Shown here in pieces: positions 43,493 through 52,478 of a stretch of 64,000 nucleotides of DNA. This stretch comes from JAJPKK01 sp963781195. GTDB taxonomy: Bacteria > Pseudomonadota > Alphaproteobacteria > Rhizobiales > Xanthobacteraceae. The notes under the pieces were generated by a model. It was not told the DNA's origin. It did no database searches and was given only the letters and a program-made list of their open reading frames with translations. Both the position numbers and the translations under genes were made by a program. The first letter of the stretch is position 1. Every line of letters starts with the position of its first letter. The stretch spans positions 124,001-188,000 of the forward strand of contig CAWAEZ010000012.1 of NCBI GenBank assembly GCA_963781195.1. The letters are read 5' to 3'.

Positions 43493-43900
43493 TTATGCGG
43501 CGTCGGTCGCCTCGGCGGCGGCCTCCGACTCGACCTGCGGCTTCGGCTCGCGCTTCGGCCGCGGCGGAGGGGTCGGCGACGCCTTCTTGCCCTCGGTCAG
43601 AATCTCGGTGATCCGGACCAGGGAGAACTCCTGGCGATGACCGCGCTTGCGGCGCGAATTCTTGCGGCGGCGCTTCTTGAAGGCGATGATCTTTGGCCCG
43701 CGCACGTGGTCGAGCACCTCGGCGGCGACCGACGCCCCGGCGACCGTGGGCAGGCCGAGCACCGGCGTCTCGCCGCCGACCACCAGCACCTCACCGAATT
43801 CGATGACCGAGCCCGGCTCGGCCTCGACCCGGTCGATCTGGAGAATGTCTTCGGCGACGACGCGATACTGCTTGCCGCCCGTTTTGATGACCGCGAACAT
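43493..43900 (-). CDS. rplU: 50S ribosomal protein L21 with C-terminal extension
   Basis: The core matches L21: MFAVIKTGGKQYRVVAEDIL, VLVVGGETPVLGLP, and HVRGPKIIAFKKRRRKN then GHRQEFSLVRITEI. After residue 104 an added tail of about 30 residues, rich in Pro, Lys, Glu and Ala, is found; alphaproteobacterial L21 often has such a tail. The ATG at 43900 has GAGGAC upstream. A longer open frame upstream is not conserved. Confidence 0.96.
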   Translation of the reverse strand: MFAVIKTGGKQYRVVAEDILQIDRVEAEPGSVIEFGEVLVVGGETPVLGLPTVAGASVAAEVLDHVRGPKIIAFKKRRRKNSRRKRGHRQEFSLVRITEILTEGKKASPTPPPRPKREPKPQVESEAAAEATDAA

Positions 43901-44297
43901 CTTTTTGTCCTCGTGTTCGTAACCCGGTGCATAGGCAAGAGGCCCGGACCGGCTTCTTTCGATCGTGGTTTGCGATAATGCTGCGCACCTTGCATGGCGA
44001 GAGCCACAACGGCGAGAGCCACAACGCAGGCCCGGCTCGCGAGTTCCCGGGTCCACGGACCAGGCTCACAACCAAGCCAACCTCGGCAAGCCACCGACGA
44101 AGGCACGCAACAAAGCGCGCGGAACCGTCGCCGGCCCCGCGCTGCCCGGCGGTTATGACGGGAGGACGCCGATCTGTCAAGATTTGCGGACCGAGGCTGG
44201 CCGGGCAGAGCACGCTTTTCCGCACTGCAAGGAACTTTGGGGGGCAGAAACCATTGCCTCCAGGAGCCGGCCGCCTTCCGTCGCTGGCATTTTTCAC
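43901..44297. other. Divergent gap between rplU and the efflux operon, with a 15-bp tandem repeat
   Basis: The 397-base gap should hold the rplU-rpmA promoter and that of the efflux genes, but no strong consensus box was seen. GGCGAGAGCCACAAC occurs twice in tandem at 43996-44010 and 44011-44025. Open frames through this stretch have no family features. Confidence 0.5.
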
Positions 44298-45470
44298 ATG
44301 TCAGTGATGGACGCAAAGACCGACACCGCGCGCCTCGGGCGCACCGACCCGCCCAAGTCACTGGACCGCCGGGACTCCGCCCAGTGGGACGGGAATCAGC
44401 CGGAAACCACGCGCCCGCTTGAAAACGCCGACGCCAAGCCGCGTTCGCCGGGGCTGCTGCGCCGCCACCCTTATATCGTCGCCCTTGTCGTCCTCGCGAC
44501 CGTGGTTGCGACGGTGGCCGCCGTCATGTGGTGGCTGCATGCCCGCGATTACGAATCGACCGACGACGCCTTCATCGATGCGCGCAACGTGAGCATCAGC
44601 CCCCAGGTGGTCGGCACCATCATCAGGGTTCCCGTAACCGACAACCAGCGCGTCGAGACCGGCGGCCTGCTGGTCGAGATCGATCCTCTCGACTACGAGG
44701 CTTCCGTCGCCGAGGCGCAAGCCCAGGTCGAGCAGGCCAATGCCGCGATCGTCAATCTCGATTCCCAGGTTGAAGCGCAGCAGGCCCGAATCGATCAGGC
44801 CCAGAAGCAGGTGGTGCAGGCCCAGGCCGTGCTCACCTTCGCCCAGCAGGAGAGCGGGCGCGCCCAGGATCTCGTGAAGCGCGGTGCCGGCACCGAGCAG
44901 GCGGCTCAGCAGACGGGTTCGAACCTCGTCCAGGCGCAGGCGACCGTGGCGAGCGCCCAGGCCAATGCGATCGCCGCGCAGAAGCAGATTCCGGTCCTGG
45001 CGGCTCAACGTCAAAGCGCCGAGGCCCAGCTCAAGCAGATGCAGGCGACGCTCCAGCACGCCAAGGACAATCTGCAACGCACCCGCCTCACCGCGCCCGA
45101 GCCGGGCCGGACGACCAAGATCTCGGCGGCCGTCGGCGCGCTCGCCCAGCCCGGACAGGTTCTGATGATCTTCGTCCCCGAGACCAAGTGGGTCACCGCA
45201 AACTTCAAGGAGACCCAGCTCGCGCTGATGCGGCCCGGCCAGCCCGCCGACATCGCGATCGACGCCTATCCGGGACGCATCTTCCACGGCCATGTCGACA
45301 GCATCCAGGCCGGCAGCGGTGCGGCCTTCAGCCTGCTGCCACCGGAGAACGCCACCGGCAACTTCGTCAAGGTGGTGCAGCGGGTGCCGGTCAAGATCGT
45401 GTTCGACACCCCGCCGGACGTCTATATCGGCCCCGGCATGTCGGCGGTGCCGACCGTGAAAGTGCGATGA
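44298..45470 (+). CDS. emrA: HlyD-family membrane-fusion protein (EmrA-like)
   Basis: The 390-residue protein has a polar N-terminus of about 55 residues, one membrane anchor (YIVALVVLATVVATVAAVMWW), a biotinyl-lipoyl half (STDDAFIDARNVSISPQVVG), a long Gln/Ala-rich coiled coil (residues about 135-255), and the second half with ETKWVTANFKETQLALMRPG. It bridges the inner-membrane exporter to an outer-membrane channel. The start is ATG at 44298 or 44307. Its stop overlaps the ATG of the MFS gene. The exported compounds are unknown. Confidence 0.88.
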   Translation: MSVMDAKTDTARLGRTDPPKSLDRRDSAQWDGNQPETTRPLENADAKPRSPGLLRRHPYIVALVVLATVVATVAAVMWWLHARDYESTDDAFIDARNVSISPQVVGTIIRVPVTDNQRVETGGLLVEIDPLDYEASVAEAQAQVEQANAAIVNLDSQVEAQQARIDQAQKQVVQAQAVLTFAQQESGRAQDLVKRGAGTEQAAQQTGSNLVQAQATVASAQANAIAAQKQIPVLAAQRQSAEAQLKQMQATLQHAKDNLQRTRLTAPEPGRTTKISAAVGALAQPGQVLMIFVPETKWVTANFKETQLALMRPGQPADIAIDAYPGRIFHGHVDSIQAGSGAAFSLLPPENATGNFVKVVQRVPVKIVFDTPPDVYIGPGMSAVPTVKVR

Positions 45471-47081
45471 GCCCCCCAGCCGCCCGCGGGGCGGGGGCCG
45501 ATCCGCTAAGCCGCTCTGCCGCCGGCAACCGCAATCCCTGGCTGGTGGCGGTGGTGATCTCGATCGCCACCTTCATGCAGGTGCTCGACACCTCGATCGC
45601 CAATGTCGCGCTTGCAATACATCGCCGGCAGCATGGCGGCGAGCGTCGACGAGAGCACCTGGGTCCTGACGAGCTATCTCGTCGCCAGCGCGGTGATCCT
45701 GCCGATCAGCGGCTGGCTGTCCGGCGTGGTCGGCCGCAAGCGCTTCTACATGGGCTGCGTCGCCGTGTTCACGGTCAGCTCGGTGCTGTGCGCGCTCGCG
45801 CCCAATCTGCCGACCCTGATCTTCTTCCGCGTGCTTCAGGGCATCGGCGGCGGCGGCATGGCGCCGAGCGAGCAGGCGATGCTCGCCGACACCTTTCCCG
45901 AGAACAAGCGCTCGCTCGCCTTCGCGCTCTACGGCGTCGCCGTGCTGGTGGCACCGACGGTCGGACCGACGCTCGGCGGCTGGCTCACCGATAACTTCTC
46001 CTGGCACTGGATCTTCCTGATCAACGGTCCGATCGGCGCGCTGTCGCTCCTCCTGGTCAACTGGCTCGTGACCGAGCCCGAAGTGCTGGAGCGCGAGCGC
46101 AAGGAGCGAATCTCCCGCGGGCTCCGGGTCGACTGGATCGGATTCATCCTCGTCGCGCTGTTTCTCGGCGGCCTCGAGATCGTCCTCGACAAGGGCCAGG
46201 AGGATGACTGGTTCTCGTCGCATTTCATCGTGTTCTTCGCCACCGTCTCGTTCGTGTCCTTGATCCTGTTCGTGCCCTGGGAGCTCACGCGCAAGGAGCC
46301 GATCGTCGACCTCAGGCTTTACGGCTACCGCGCCTTCGCCTCGTCGTCGCTGATGATGCTGACCATCGGCGCGATCCTGTTCGGCACCACCCAGCTCATC
46401 CCGCAACTGCTCCAGGAGGTCTATCAATACTCGGCGACCCTGTCGGGGCTCGCGCTGATGCCGGGCGGTCTCGCGATGCTGATGCTGATGCCCGTGGTCG
46501 GCGTGCTCGCCGCCCATGTCCCGGTGAAATATCTGATCGCGGCCGGCATGTGCTCGGTCGGCCTCGCGATGTTCTACATCACCTCGCTCTCCGGGCAGGC
46601 GGACTTCACCTTCTATGCGTGGGCGCGGGTGTTTCAGACCGTCGGTCTGCCGTTCGTCTTCATCCCGATCACGTCGGCGTCCTACAGCGGCCTGCCGGCC
46701 GACAAGACCAGCGAGGCGTCCTCGCTCATCAACGTCGCCCGCAACCTCGGCGGCAGCATCGGCATCTCGAGCGCGACCACGATCATCGCGCGCAGCACGC
46801 AGGTGCATCAGAACTATCTCGTCGCCAACCTCGCGCCGTCGTCGCCCGCCTATCAGCAGACGATGGCGAGCGTCACCGCGGCCCTGACCGCGCAGGGCGT
46901 CTCGGCGGCGAATGCGGCGACCGCCGCCACCGCCTATCTCGGCCAGGTCGTCAGCCAGCAGGCGACATTGCTCGCCTACATGGACGTGTTTCGCGACTTT
47001 GCGGTCGTCGCCCTGGTGATGGCTCCGGTGGCGCTGATCCTGTTGCGCTCGCAGACCCCCCGCGTCGTCGCCGCCCATTGA
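45467..47081 (+). pseudogene. emrB: DHA2-family drug efflux permease (EmrB-like), frame broken once
   Basis: The joined frames give a 14-segment MFS exporter of about 537 residues. The first segment has the DHA2 motif ATFMQVLDTSIANVAL; after one extra base near 45612 the frame continues QYIAGSMAASVDESTWVLTS with GVVGRKRFY (motif A), GGGMAPSEQAMLADTFP, and VLVAPTVGPTLGGWL (motif C). It exports lipophilic compounds against protons with the upstream fusion protein. The early break leaves all 14 segments readable, so sequence error is likely. The ATG overlaps the preceding stop (ATGA). Confidence 0.86.
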
Positions 47082-47179
47082 CGCCACCCGGGTGGCGCAA
47101 CAGGATGCGGCCGCACAGCGGAAGGACCGCGGGCGGAACACGCTCGATGGCAGGCGCGGGCGGAAACGAACGGACCGAC

Positions 47180-48160
47180 ATGCTCAAGCGGGCGCTTCTG
47201 CTCATCCTCACCGTCCTCGTCGGTCCTGCTGGCGTCACGCCCGGCGGCGCGGCCGACTACCCCCTCCGTCCGGTCAGCTTCGTCGTTCCCTATGCGGCCG
47301 GCGGCGCCACCGACCTGATCGCGCGTCTCCTCGGCCAGCGGCTGGAACAGCGGCTCGGCAAGCCTTTCGTGGTGGAGAACCGCCCGGGCGCCGGCACCGT
47401 GCTCGCCGCCGCCTATGTGGCGAAGCAGCCGGCGGACGGCTACACGCTGCTGCTCGGCACCAGCACGACGATGGCGATCAACGTCAGCATCTACAAGACG
47501 CTGCCCTACGATCCGACCCGCGACCTGGTGCCGGTGGCGAGCGTCGCCGGCGTGCCGTTCATCCTCGTCGTCAATCCGGCGCTGCCGGTGAAGTCGCTCC
47601 CCGACCTCGTCGCCTATGCCAAAGCGAATCCCCGGGCGCTGACCTACGCCTCGAACGGGCACGGCGGCGCCGCGCATCTCCTCGGCGAGCTCCTCAAGAG
47701 CCTCACCGGAATCGAGGCCACCCACGTGCCCTATAAGGGGCTCGCGCCGGCGCTCAACGACGTCGTCGCCGGCCATGTCTCGCTGATGTTCGGCGACTTC
47801 GGGACGACGCTGCCGCTGGTGCGCACCGGCAAGCTGCGCGCGCTCGGCGTTTCGACCGCGCAACGGGTCGGCGCGGCGCCCGACATTCCCCCGCTCGCGG
47901 AGGCCGGACTGCCCGGCTTCGATGCTTCGTCGTGGCAGATGGTGGTGGCGCCCGCCGGGCTGCCGCCGGACATCCTGGATCGGCTCAACGGCGAGCTGCG
48001 CGAGATCGTGTCCGACCCGCGCTTCGGCGAGGAGCTGTCGATGCGGGGCATGGTGCCGCTGGTGACCCCGCCGCCGCAGGAACTGCAGGCCTATGTCAAA
48101 TCCGAGATCGTGCGCTGGGGCGCCGTGGTCCGCCAGGCCGGGGCCGCCGCCAGCGAATGA
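47180..48160 (+). CDS. TctC/Bug-type solute-binding protein
   Basis: The 326-residue product has a signal peptide (MLKRALLLILTVLVGPAG) followed by YPLRPVSFVVPYAAGGATD, ENRPGAGTV, and ADGYTLLLG. These mark the Bug family of periplasmic carboxylate-binding proteins. No tctA or tctB adjoins it. It starts about 100 bases after the efflux permease and is followed after 65 bases by an MDR reductase on the same strand, so it may be co-transcribed with the reductase. Ligand unknown. Confidence 0.9.
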   Translation: MLKRALLLILTVLVGPAGVTPGGAADYPLRPVSFVVPYAAGGATDLIARLLGQRLEQRLGKPFVVENRPGAGTVLAAAYVAKQPADGYTLLLGTSTTMAINVSIYKTLPYDPTRDLVPVASVAGVPFILVVNPALPVKSLPDLVAYAKANPRALTYASNGHGGAAHLLGELLKSLTGIEATHVPYKGLAPALNDVVAGHVSLMFGDFGTTLPLVRTGKLRALGVSTAQRVGAAPDIPPLAEAGLPGFDASSWQMVVAPAGLPPDILDRLNGELREIVSDPRFGEELSMRGMVPLVTPPPQELQAYVKSEIVRWGAVVRQAGAAASE

Positions 48161-48225
48161 AACCTCGCCACGGCGGCTTCATCCGAAGCCCCGTCGAAAC
48201 ATGCCGCCCCGCAGGGAGGATTGAG

Positions 48226-49233
48226 ATGGCTGCGCCCGTGAATCGCCGGATCGTGCTCGCGAGCCGGCCCGCGGCCGCGCCAGGCCTCGACAACTTCGCC
48301 CTCGTGGAGGCGCCGGTGCCGCAGCCGGGTGACGGCGAGGTGCTGATGCGCACGCTCTATCTCTCGCTCGATCCCTACATGCGCGGCCGGATGAATGACG
48401 CGAAGTCCTATGCAAAGCCGGCGGTGCTCGGCGAACCCATGGTGGGCGGCACGGTGGGCGAGGTCGTCGCCTCGCGGAATCCGAAATATTCGCCCGGCGA
48501 CATCGTGCTCGGCTCCGGCGGGTGGCAGGACTACGCGCTCTCGAACGGCGCCGGCCTGCGCAAGCTCGACCCGGCGGCCGCGCCGGTATCGACCGCGTTG
48601 GGTGTGCTCGGCATGCCGGGAATGACGGCCTATGCCGGCCTCCTGGAGATCGGCAAGCCGCAGCCCGGCGAAACCGTGGTGGTCGCCGCGGCCTCCGGCG
48701 CCGTCGGCTCGGTGGTCGGCCAGATCGCGAAGATCAAGGGCTGCCGCGCGGTCGGCATCGCCGGCGGCGCCGACAAATGCCGCTTCGTCGTCGACACGCT
48801 CGGCTTCGACGCCTGCGTCGACCACCGCGCCCCCGATTTCAGCGCGGCGCTCGCGGCCGCCTGCCCGGCCAGCGTCGACGTCTATTTCGAGAATGTCGGG
48901 GGCGCCGTGCAGCAGGCGGTATGGCCGCTGCTCAACGACTTCGCGCGCGTGCCCGTCTGCGGGCTGATCGCCCAGTACAATCTCGCGACGCCGATGCCGG
49001 GGCCGGACATGTTCACGGTGTTGCGCAAGCGGCTGCTGATCCGCGGCTTCATCGTGTGGGACTTCGCCGCGCGGCAGGACGACTTCCTGCGCGACGCCGC
49101 CGGATGGCTGCGCAGCGGGCAATTGAAGTACCGCGAGGATGTCGTCGACGGGCTCGAAAACGCGCCGACCGCGTTCCTCGGCCTGCTCCAGGGCAAGAAC
49201 TTCGGCAAGCTCGTGGTGCGGGTGGCGACGTGA
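48226..49233 (+). CDS. NADP-dependent medium-chain reductase (2-alkenal/15-oxoprostaglandin reductase-like)
   Basis: The 335-residue protein is a zinc-free medium-chain dehydrogenase/reductase. The substrate loop DPYMRGRMND, ALGVLGMPGMTAYAGLLEIG, and the nucleotide motif AASGAVGSVVGQIAKIKGCR mark the leukotriene B4 / alkenal reductase branch (YncB, CurA). Such enzymes reduce the double bond of alpha,beta-unsaturated aldehydes and ketones with NADPH. GGGAGGA precedes the ATG. It follows the TctC-type gene and ends before a large palindromic repeat. Confidence 0.88.
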   Translation: MAAPVNRRIVLASRPAAAPGLDNFALVEAPVPQPGDGEVLMRTLYLSLDPYMRGRMNDAKSYAKPAVLGEPMVGGTVGEVVASRNPKYSPGDIVLGSGGWQDYALSNGAGLRKLDPAAAPVSTALGVLGMPGMTAYAGLLEIGKPQPGETVVVAAASGAVGSVVGQIAKIKGCRAVGIAGGADKCRFVVDTLGFDACVDHRAPDFSAALAAACPASVDVYFENVGGAVQQAVWPLLNDFARVPVCGLIAQYNLATPMPGPDMFTVLRKRLLIRGFIVWDFAARQDDFLRDAAGWLRSGQLKYREDVVDGLENAPTAFLGLLQGKNFGKLVVRVAT

Positions 49234-49266
49234 GGGCGCGGCTGAAGGGCGCCGTTGCCGAACGGC

Positions 49267-49432
49267 CCTCATCCAGAGGAGCCGGCGCAGCGGGCGTCTC
49301 GAAGGATGGCCCCATATTCTGCGGCCCGCGGCCATCCTTCGAGACGGCGCTTATGCGCCTCCTCAAGGATGAGGTCCGGAAGGGAAAACCCTCATGGCAA
49401 TGGCCGGGCAAAGTCGCCGGGACATGCCCGGC
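49267..49432. repeat. Nested palindromic repeat between the reductase and patatin genes
   Basis: An outer pair CCTCATCC (49267-49274) and GGATGAGG (49367-49374) encloses a perfect 16-base inverted pair, CGTCTCGAAGGATGGC (49295-49310) and GCCATCCTTCGAGACG (49331-49346). A further hairpin GCCGGGCA (49403-49410) and TGCCCGGC (49425-49432) follows. This resembles a dispersed repeat of Bradyrhizobium-like genomes. It lies between convergent genes and may serve as a terminator. Confidence 0.65.
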
Positions 49433-49468
49433 GATGTCGGTGGTGGTTTGTGCGGCTGCTCGCGGCGG

Positions 49469-50647
49469 TTACGAGTGGCCCAGCATCGAGGGCTCGCAAT
49501 TGTGGACCGCGACGCCGGCCATGGGGTCGACCTCGACCTCCCAGGGCTTGATCTCCAGCGCGCGCTTGGTGTCGTCGTAGCCGGCCTTCCAGCGCGTCCA
49601 GATGCCGTTGGCGGTGAAGTCGATGTCGCGGGAATTGCCCTCGCCCTCGAGATAGGGGCCGTTGAGGCGCACGATGTGCATGAAGGTGCCGCAGCCATAG
49701 GCGGCGAACTGCTTCACCTCCGGCATGTCGCGCTTGTCCTCCGGCAGCAGCTTCACGAGTTCGCGGACGATGTGGCGGAACCGGTGCAGCTCCTGCTGGC
49801 GGGCGATGTGGCTGTCGTCGCGGCTGCCGAACTGGATGTCCTTCTGGCGGCTGAGCACGTCCTCCAGCGACTTCGGCTCGGGGCCCGAGGTGTGCCAAAC
49901 CTGATCGGCGAAGACCACGGAGTTGCGGCGCGGGTTGTCCTCGAACACCGCTTCGATGGGCGTGTTGGAATAGATGCCGCCGTCCCAATAGGGGTCGCCG
50001 TCGATTCGGACCGCGGGGAAAGCCGGCGGCAAAGCCGCCGAGGCGAGCACGTGGTTGAGCGTCAGCTTCATGCGGGCGCTGTCCCAGTATTGCATGCGCC
50101 CGGTCTTGACGTTGACGGTACCGGTGGTCAGCCGGGGGTGGCCGGAATTGAAGCATTCAGGCTCGGTCAACGCCCGCATCGTCTTTTCAAGATTTTCGGT
50201 GTTGTAGAGCGCGGCCTTCTCGACGCCGAGCGGCGCTTTGGCGCCGCCCAGGGTCAGTGCGTGGTTGAGGGTGTAGTAGCCGGCGACCCCACCGAACATC
50301 GCCATCATGTGGGCGGACTGGTTGGTCCAGTCCGCGAGCAGGCGGGAATCGAACCACGGCGTCAGCGTCTCGCCCCACCACGGCTTGTACTCCATGGTTG
50401 CCCAAAATTCGCGCAGCCGCTCCAGGCGATTTTCCAACCGGTTGCCGGCGATGAGGCCGGCATTGAGGGCCCCGATCGAGGTGCCGATGACCCAGTTGGG
50501 CTCGATCCCCGCCTCGTGCAGCGCCTCATAGATGCCGCCCTGATAGGCCCCGAGGGCACCGCCCCCCTGGAGCACCAGAACCACCTGTCCCGGCAGCTTG
50601 GGCGTCGCGACGGGCGCGGCGGGCGATGCGGATGCTGTAATTCCCAT
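49469..50647 (-). CDS. Patatin-like phospholipase
   Basis: The 392-residue protein has the patatin catalytic layout: oxyanion glycines LQGGGALGAYQGG (27-39), nucleophile Ser57 in GTSIGAL, and the partner aspartate in YWDGGIYSNTP. The C-terminal part, after about residue 260, matches the added DUF3734 region (SRQKDIQFGSRDDSHI and FRHIVRELVKLLPEDKRD). Such enzymes hydrolyse lipids or act on storage granules; the substrate is not known here. The ATG at 50647 has AGGAT upstream; in-frame starts at 50680 and 50743 exist. Confidence 0.88.
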   Translation of the reverse strand: MGITASASPAAPVATPKLPGQVVLVLQGGGALGAYQGGIYEALHEAGIEPNWVIGTSIGALNAGLIAGNRLENRLERLREFWATMEYKPWWGETLTPWFDSRLLADWTNQSAHMMAMFGGVAGYYTLNHALTLGGAKAPLGVEKAALYNTENLEKTMRALTEPECFNSGHPRLTTGTVNVKTGRMQYWDSARMKLTLNHVLASAALPPAFPAVRIDGDPYWDGGIYSNTPIEAVFEDNPRRNSVVFADQVWHTSGPEPKSLEDVLSRQKDIQFGSRDDSHIARQQELHRFRHIVRELVKLLPEDKRDMPEVKQFAAYGCGTFMHIVRLNGPYLEGEGNSRDIDFTANGIWTRWKAGYDDTKRALEIKPWEVEVDPMAGVAVHNCEPSMLGHS

Positions 50648-50853
50648 GCTGGATCCTCGTGCTGAAGCGGCCACGCCCATGATTTCCCGATTGCCGGTTG
50701 CCGGCAACTGACGATCAGGTGAGCCGGGATTGAACGGGCGCACGCGGATATATGTACACGGTGTCCATTACGACAGAGCAACTAAGATCGAGGCGGCCGG
50801 CTGCGCCGACCACGAAGCCGCCCGCCTCGTCCGGTCCGTCCAGAGCCCGCGGA

Positions 50854-51294
50854 TCAGCGGCGCCCGCCGGTGATCACGATCGTCGTGCCGCCCGCCCCTT
50901 CGCGGTTGACGAGGTCATAGAGCGCGGCGGCGTTCGAGGGGTCGAGCCGCACACAGCCATGCGAAGCGGGGCCGCCGAGGCGGCCGGTGTCGTAGCTGCC
51001 GTGGATCGCGTAGCCGCCACGGAAGAAGATCGAATGCGGCATCGGCGAGTTGTGATAGAGGCTCGAGAAGTGGCTGCGCTGCAGACTTTGCGGGCGGTAG
51101 ACGCCGTTCGGCGTCGTGTAGCCGGCCCGCGCGGTCGACACCGGCCAGCGGTAGGTCGGCTGCCCGTTCACCGAGACCGTCATCTGCTGGGAGCCCTTGT
51201 CGACCGCGATGGTGACGCTGGCCTGGGCCGGCGCACTCAGGAAGGCCGTCACGGCGGCGGCGGAAAGGGCGGAGGACATTACGAACTTGAACAT
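50854..51294 (-). CDS. L,D-transpeptidase (YkuD/ErfK type), exported
   Basis: The 146-residue product has a signal peptide (SSALSAAAVTAFLSAPAQA) and a compact YkuD domain. The active-site motif is HGSYDTGRLGGPASHGCVRL, with His98, His112 and Cys114 in the catalytic set. It would cross-link peptidoglycan or attach proteins to it in the periplasm. The start at 51294 is placed by the signal peptide. The gene stands alone, with about 200 bases upstream showing no other gene. Confidence 0.92.
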   Translation of the reverse strand: MFKFVMSSALSAAAVTAFLSAPAQASVTIAVDKGSQQMTVSVNGQPTYRWPVSTARAGYTTPNGVYRPQSLQRSHFSSLYHNSPMPHSIFFRGGYAIHGSYDTGRLGGPASHGCVRLDPSNAAALYDLVNREGAGGTTIVITGGRR

Positions 51295-51500
51295 GATCGA
51301 CCTCGGCTGTGCGAAGGTTTTCGAATCCCAAGTGCAAGTTTCGCGCGTGCAGTTTCGACACGCGCACTTTTCTTGGGAGCAACTCTCGCGCAGTCGTACG
51401 CGTTGCACAAGCGGCCGCCGGATCCGTCGCCGCCGATGCTTAATCGACCGGCCTCACGCCGCCTGCGAGATGCGCGAGAAACCGAAAAGCTTCGTCAACC

Positions 51501-52478
51501 CTACCGCGGCGCGCTGATCTTCGCCGCCTCGATCACCGCCTTCCAGCGCGGGATCTCGCTCGCGACATAGGCGCGGAATTCCTCCGGCGTGATGTCCCAG
51601 GGATCGACGCCCTCCGCCGCAAGGCGCTCTCTCACATCCGGCATTTTCATGATCTTGCGGATCTCCTCGTAATAGCGCGCGAGGATGGGAGCCGGCGTGT
51701 GGGCCGGCGCGACGATGCCGTACCACTGGGACGCCTCGAACCCGGGCAGCGTTTCGGCGATGGCGGGGATGTCGGGCGCAATGGCGAGCCGCTTGAGCGT
51801 GGAGACGCCGATGCCGCGCAGCGTGCCGGCCTGCACATGCTGCAGCACCGCCGTGCTGCCGGTCATGGTGAGCTGAACCTGGCCAGCCAGGAGATCGGTC
51901 AGGGCCGGCGCGGTGCCGCGATAGGGCACCGGGACCATCTGGGTCTTCGCCGCCAGGTTGAAGGCCGCCATCGCGATGTCGGCCGCGCTGCCGGTCCCCG
52001 CGGTGGCATAGTTCAGTTTTCCGGGGTTGGCATGGGCGTGGTCGATGAGCTCCTTGACGCTCTTCACCGGCAGCGAGGGGTTCACCACGAGGATGTTCGG
52101 CACGAGCCCAAGGGGAGCGACGTAGTCGAAGCTCGTCAGGGTGTCGTAGCTGAGGTTGGGATAGAGGCTCGGATTGACGCCGAGGGTGCCGATATGACCG
52201 GTCATGATGGTGTAGCCGTCCGGCGGCATGCGGGCGACGGCGGTCGAGCCGATGGTGCCGCCGGCTCCGCCGCGATTGTCGATGATGACGGCGACGCCGA
52301 GCGCCGCGGCCAGCTTGTCGGCGATGGCGCGCGCGAACACGTCGTTCGAGCCGCCCGGCGGGAACGGTACCACGAAGGTGATGTTGCGGCTCGGCCAGGC
52401 TTGCGCCAGCGCATGGCGGGGAACGCTTGCGGCCGCCGCGAGCGCGGCGCCGCCACGGAGGAAAATCCGCCTGTTCAT
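51501..52478 (-). CDS. TctC/Bug-type solute-binding protein, in line with CoA-transferase genes
   Basis: The 325-residue product has a twin-arginine-type signal (NRRIFLRGGAALAAAASV) and the Bug motifs WPSRNITFVVPFPPGGSND, IIDNRGGAGG and PDGYTIM. Its ATG overlaps the stop of the CoA-transferase gene by 4 bases, so both are on one transcript. The neighbours handle C4-C5 dicarboxylate CoA esters, which suggests that the ligand could be itaconate, mesaconate or a related acid. No tctA/tctB adjoins it. Confidence 0.9.
   Translation of the reverse strand: MNRRIFLRGGAALAAAASVPRHALAQAWPSRNITFVVPFPPGGSNDVFARAIADKLAAALGVAVIIDNRGGAGGTIGSTAVARMPPDGYTIMTGHIGTLGVNPSLYPNLSYDTLTSFDYVAPLGLVPNILVVNPSLPVKSVKELIDHAHANPGKLNYATAGTGSAADIAMAAFNLAAKTQMVPVPYRGTAPALTDLLAGQVQLTMTGSTAVLQHVQAGTLRGIGVSTLKRLAIAPDIPAIAETLPGFEASQWYGIVAPAHTPAPILARYYEEIRKIMKMPDVRERLAAEGVDPWDITPEEFRAYVASEIPRWKAVIEAAKISAPR

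Noticed and set aside
43965..44297. N-terminal extension of the EmrA-like protein through the tandem repeat
   Set aside because: The in-frame extension has no conserved sequence and no ribosome site; the start at 44298 or 44307 places the anchor normally.
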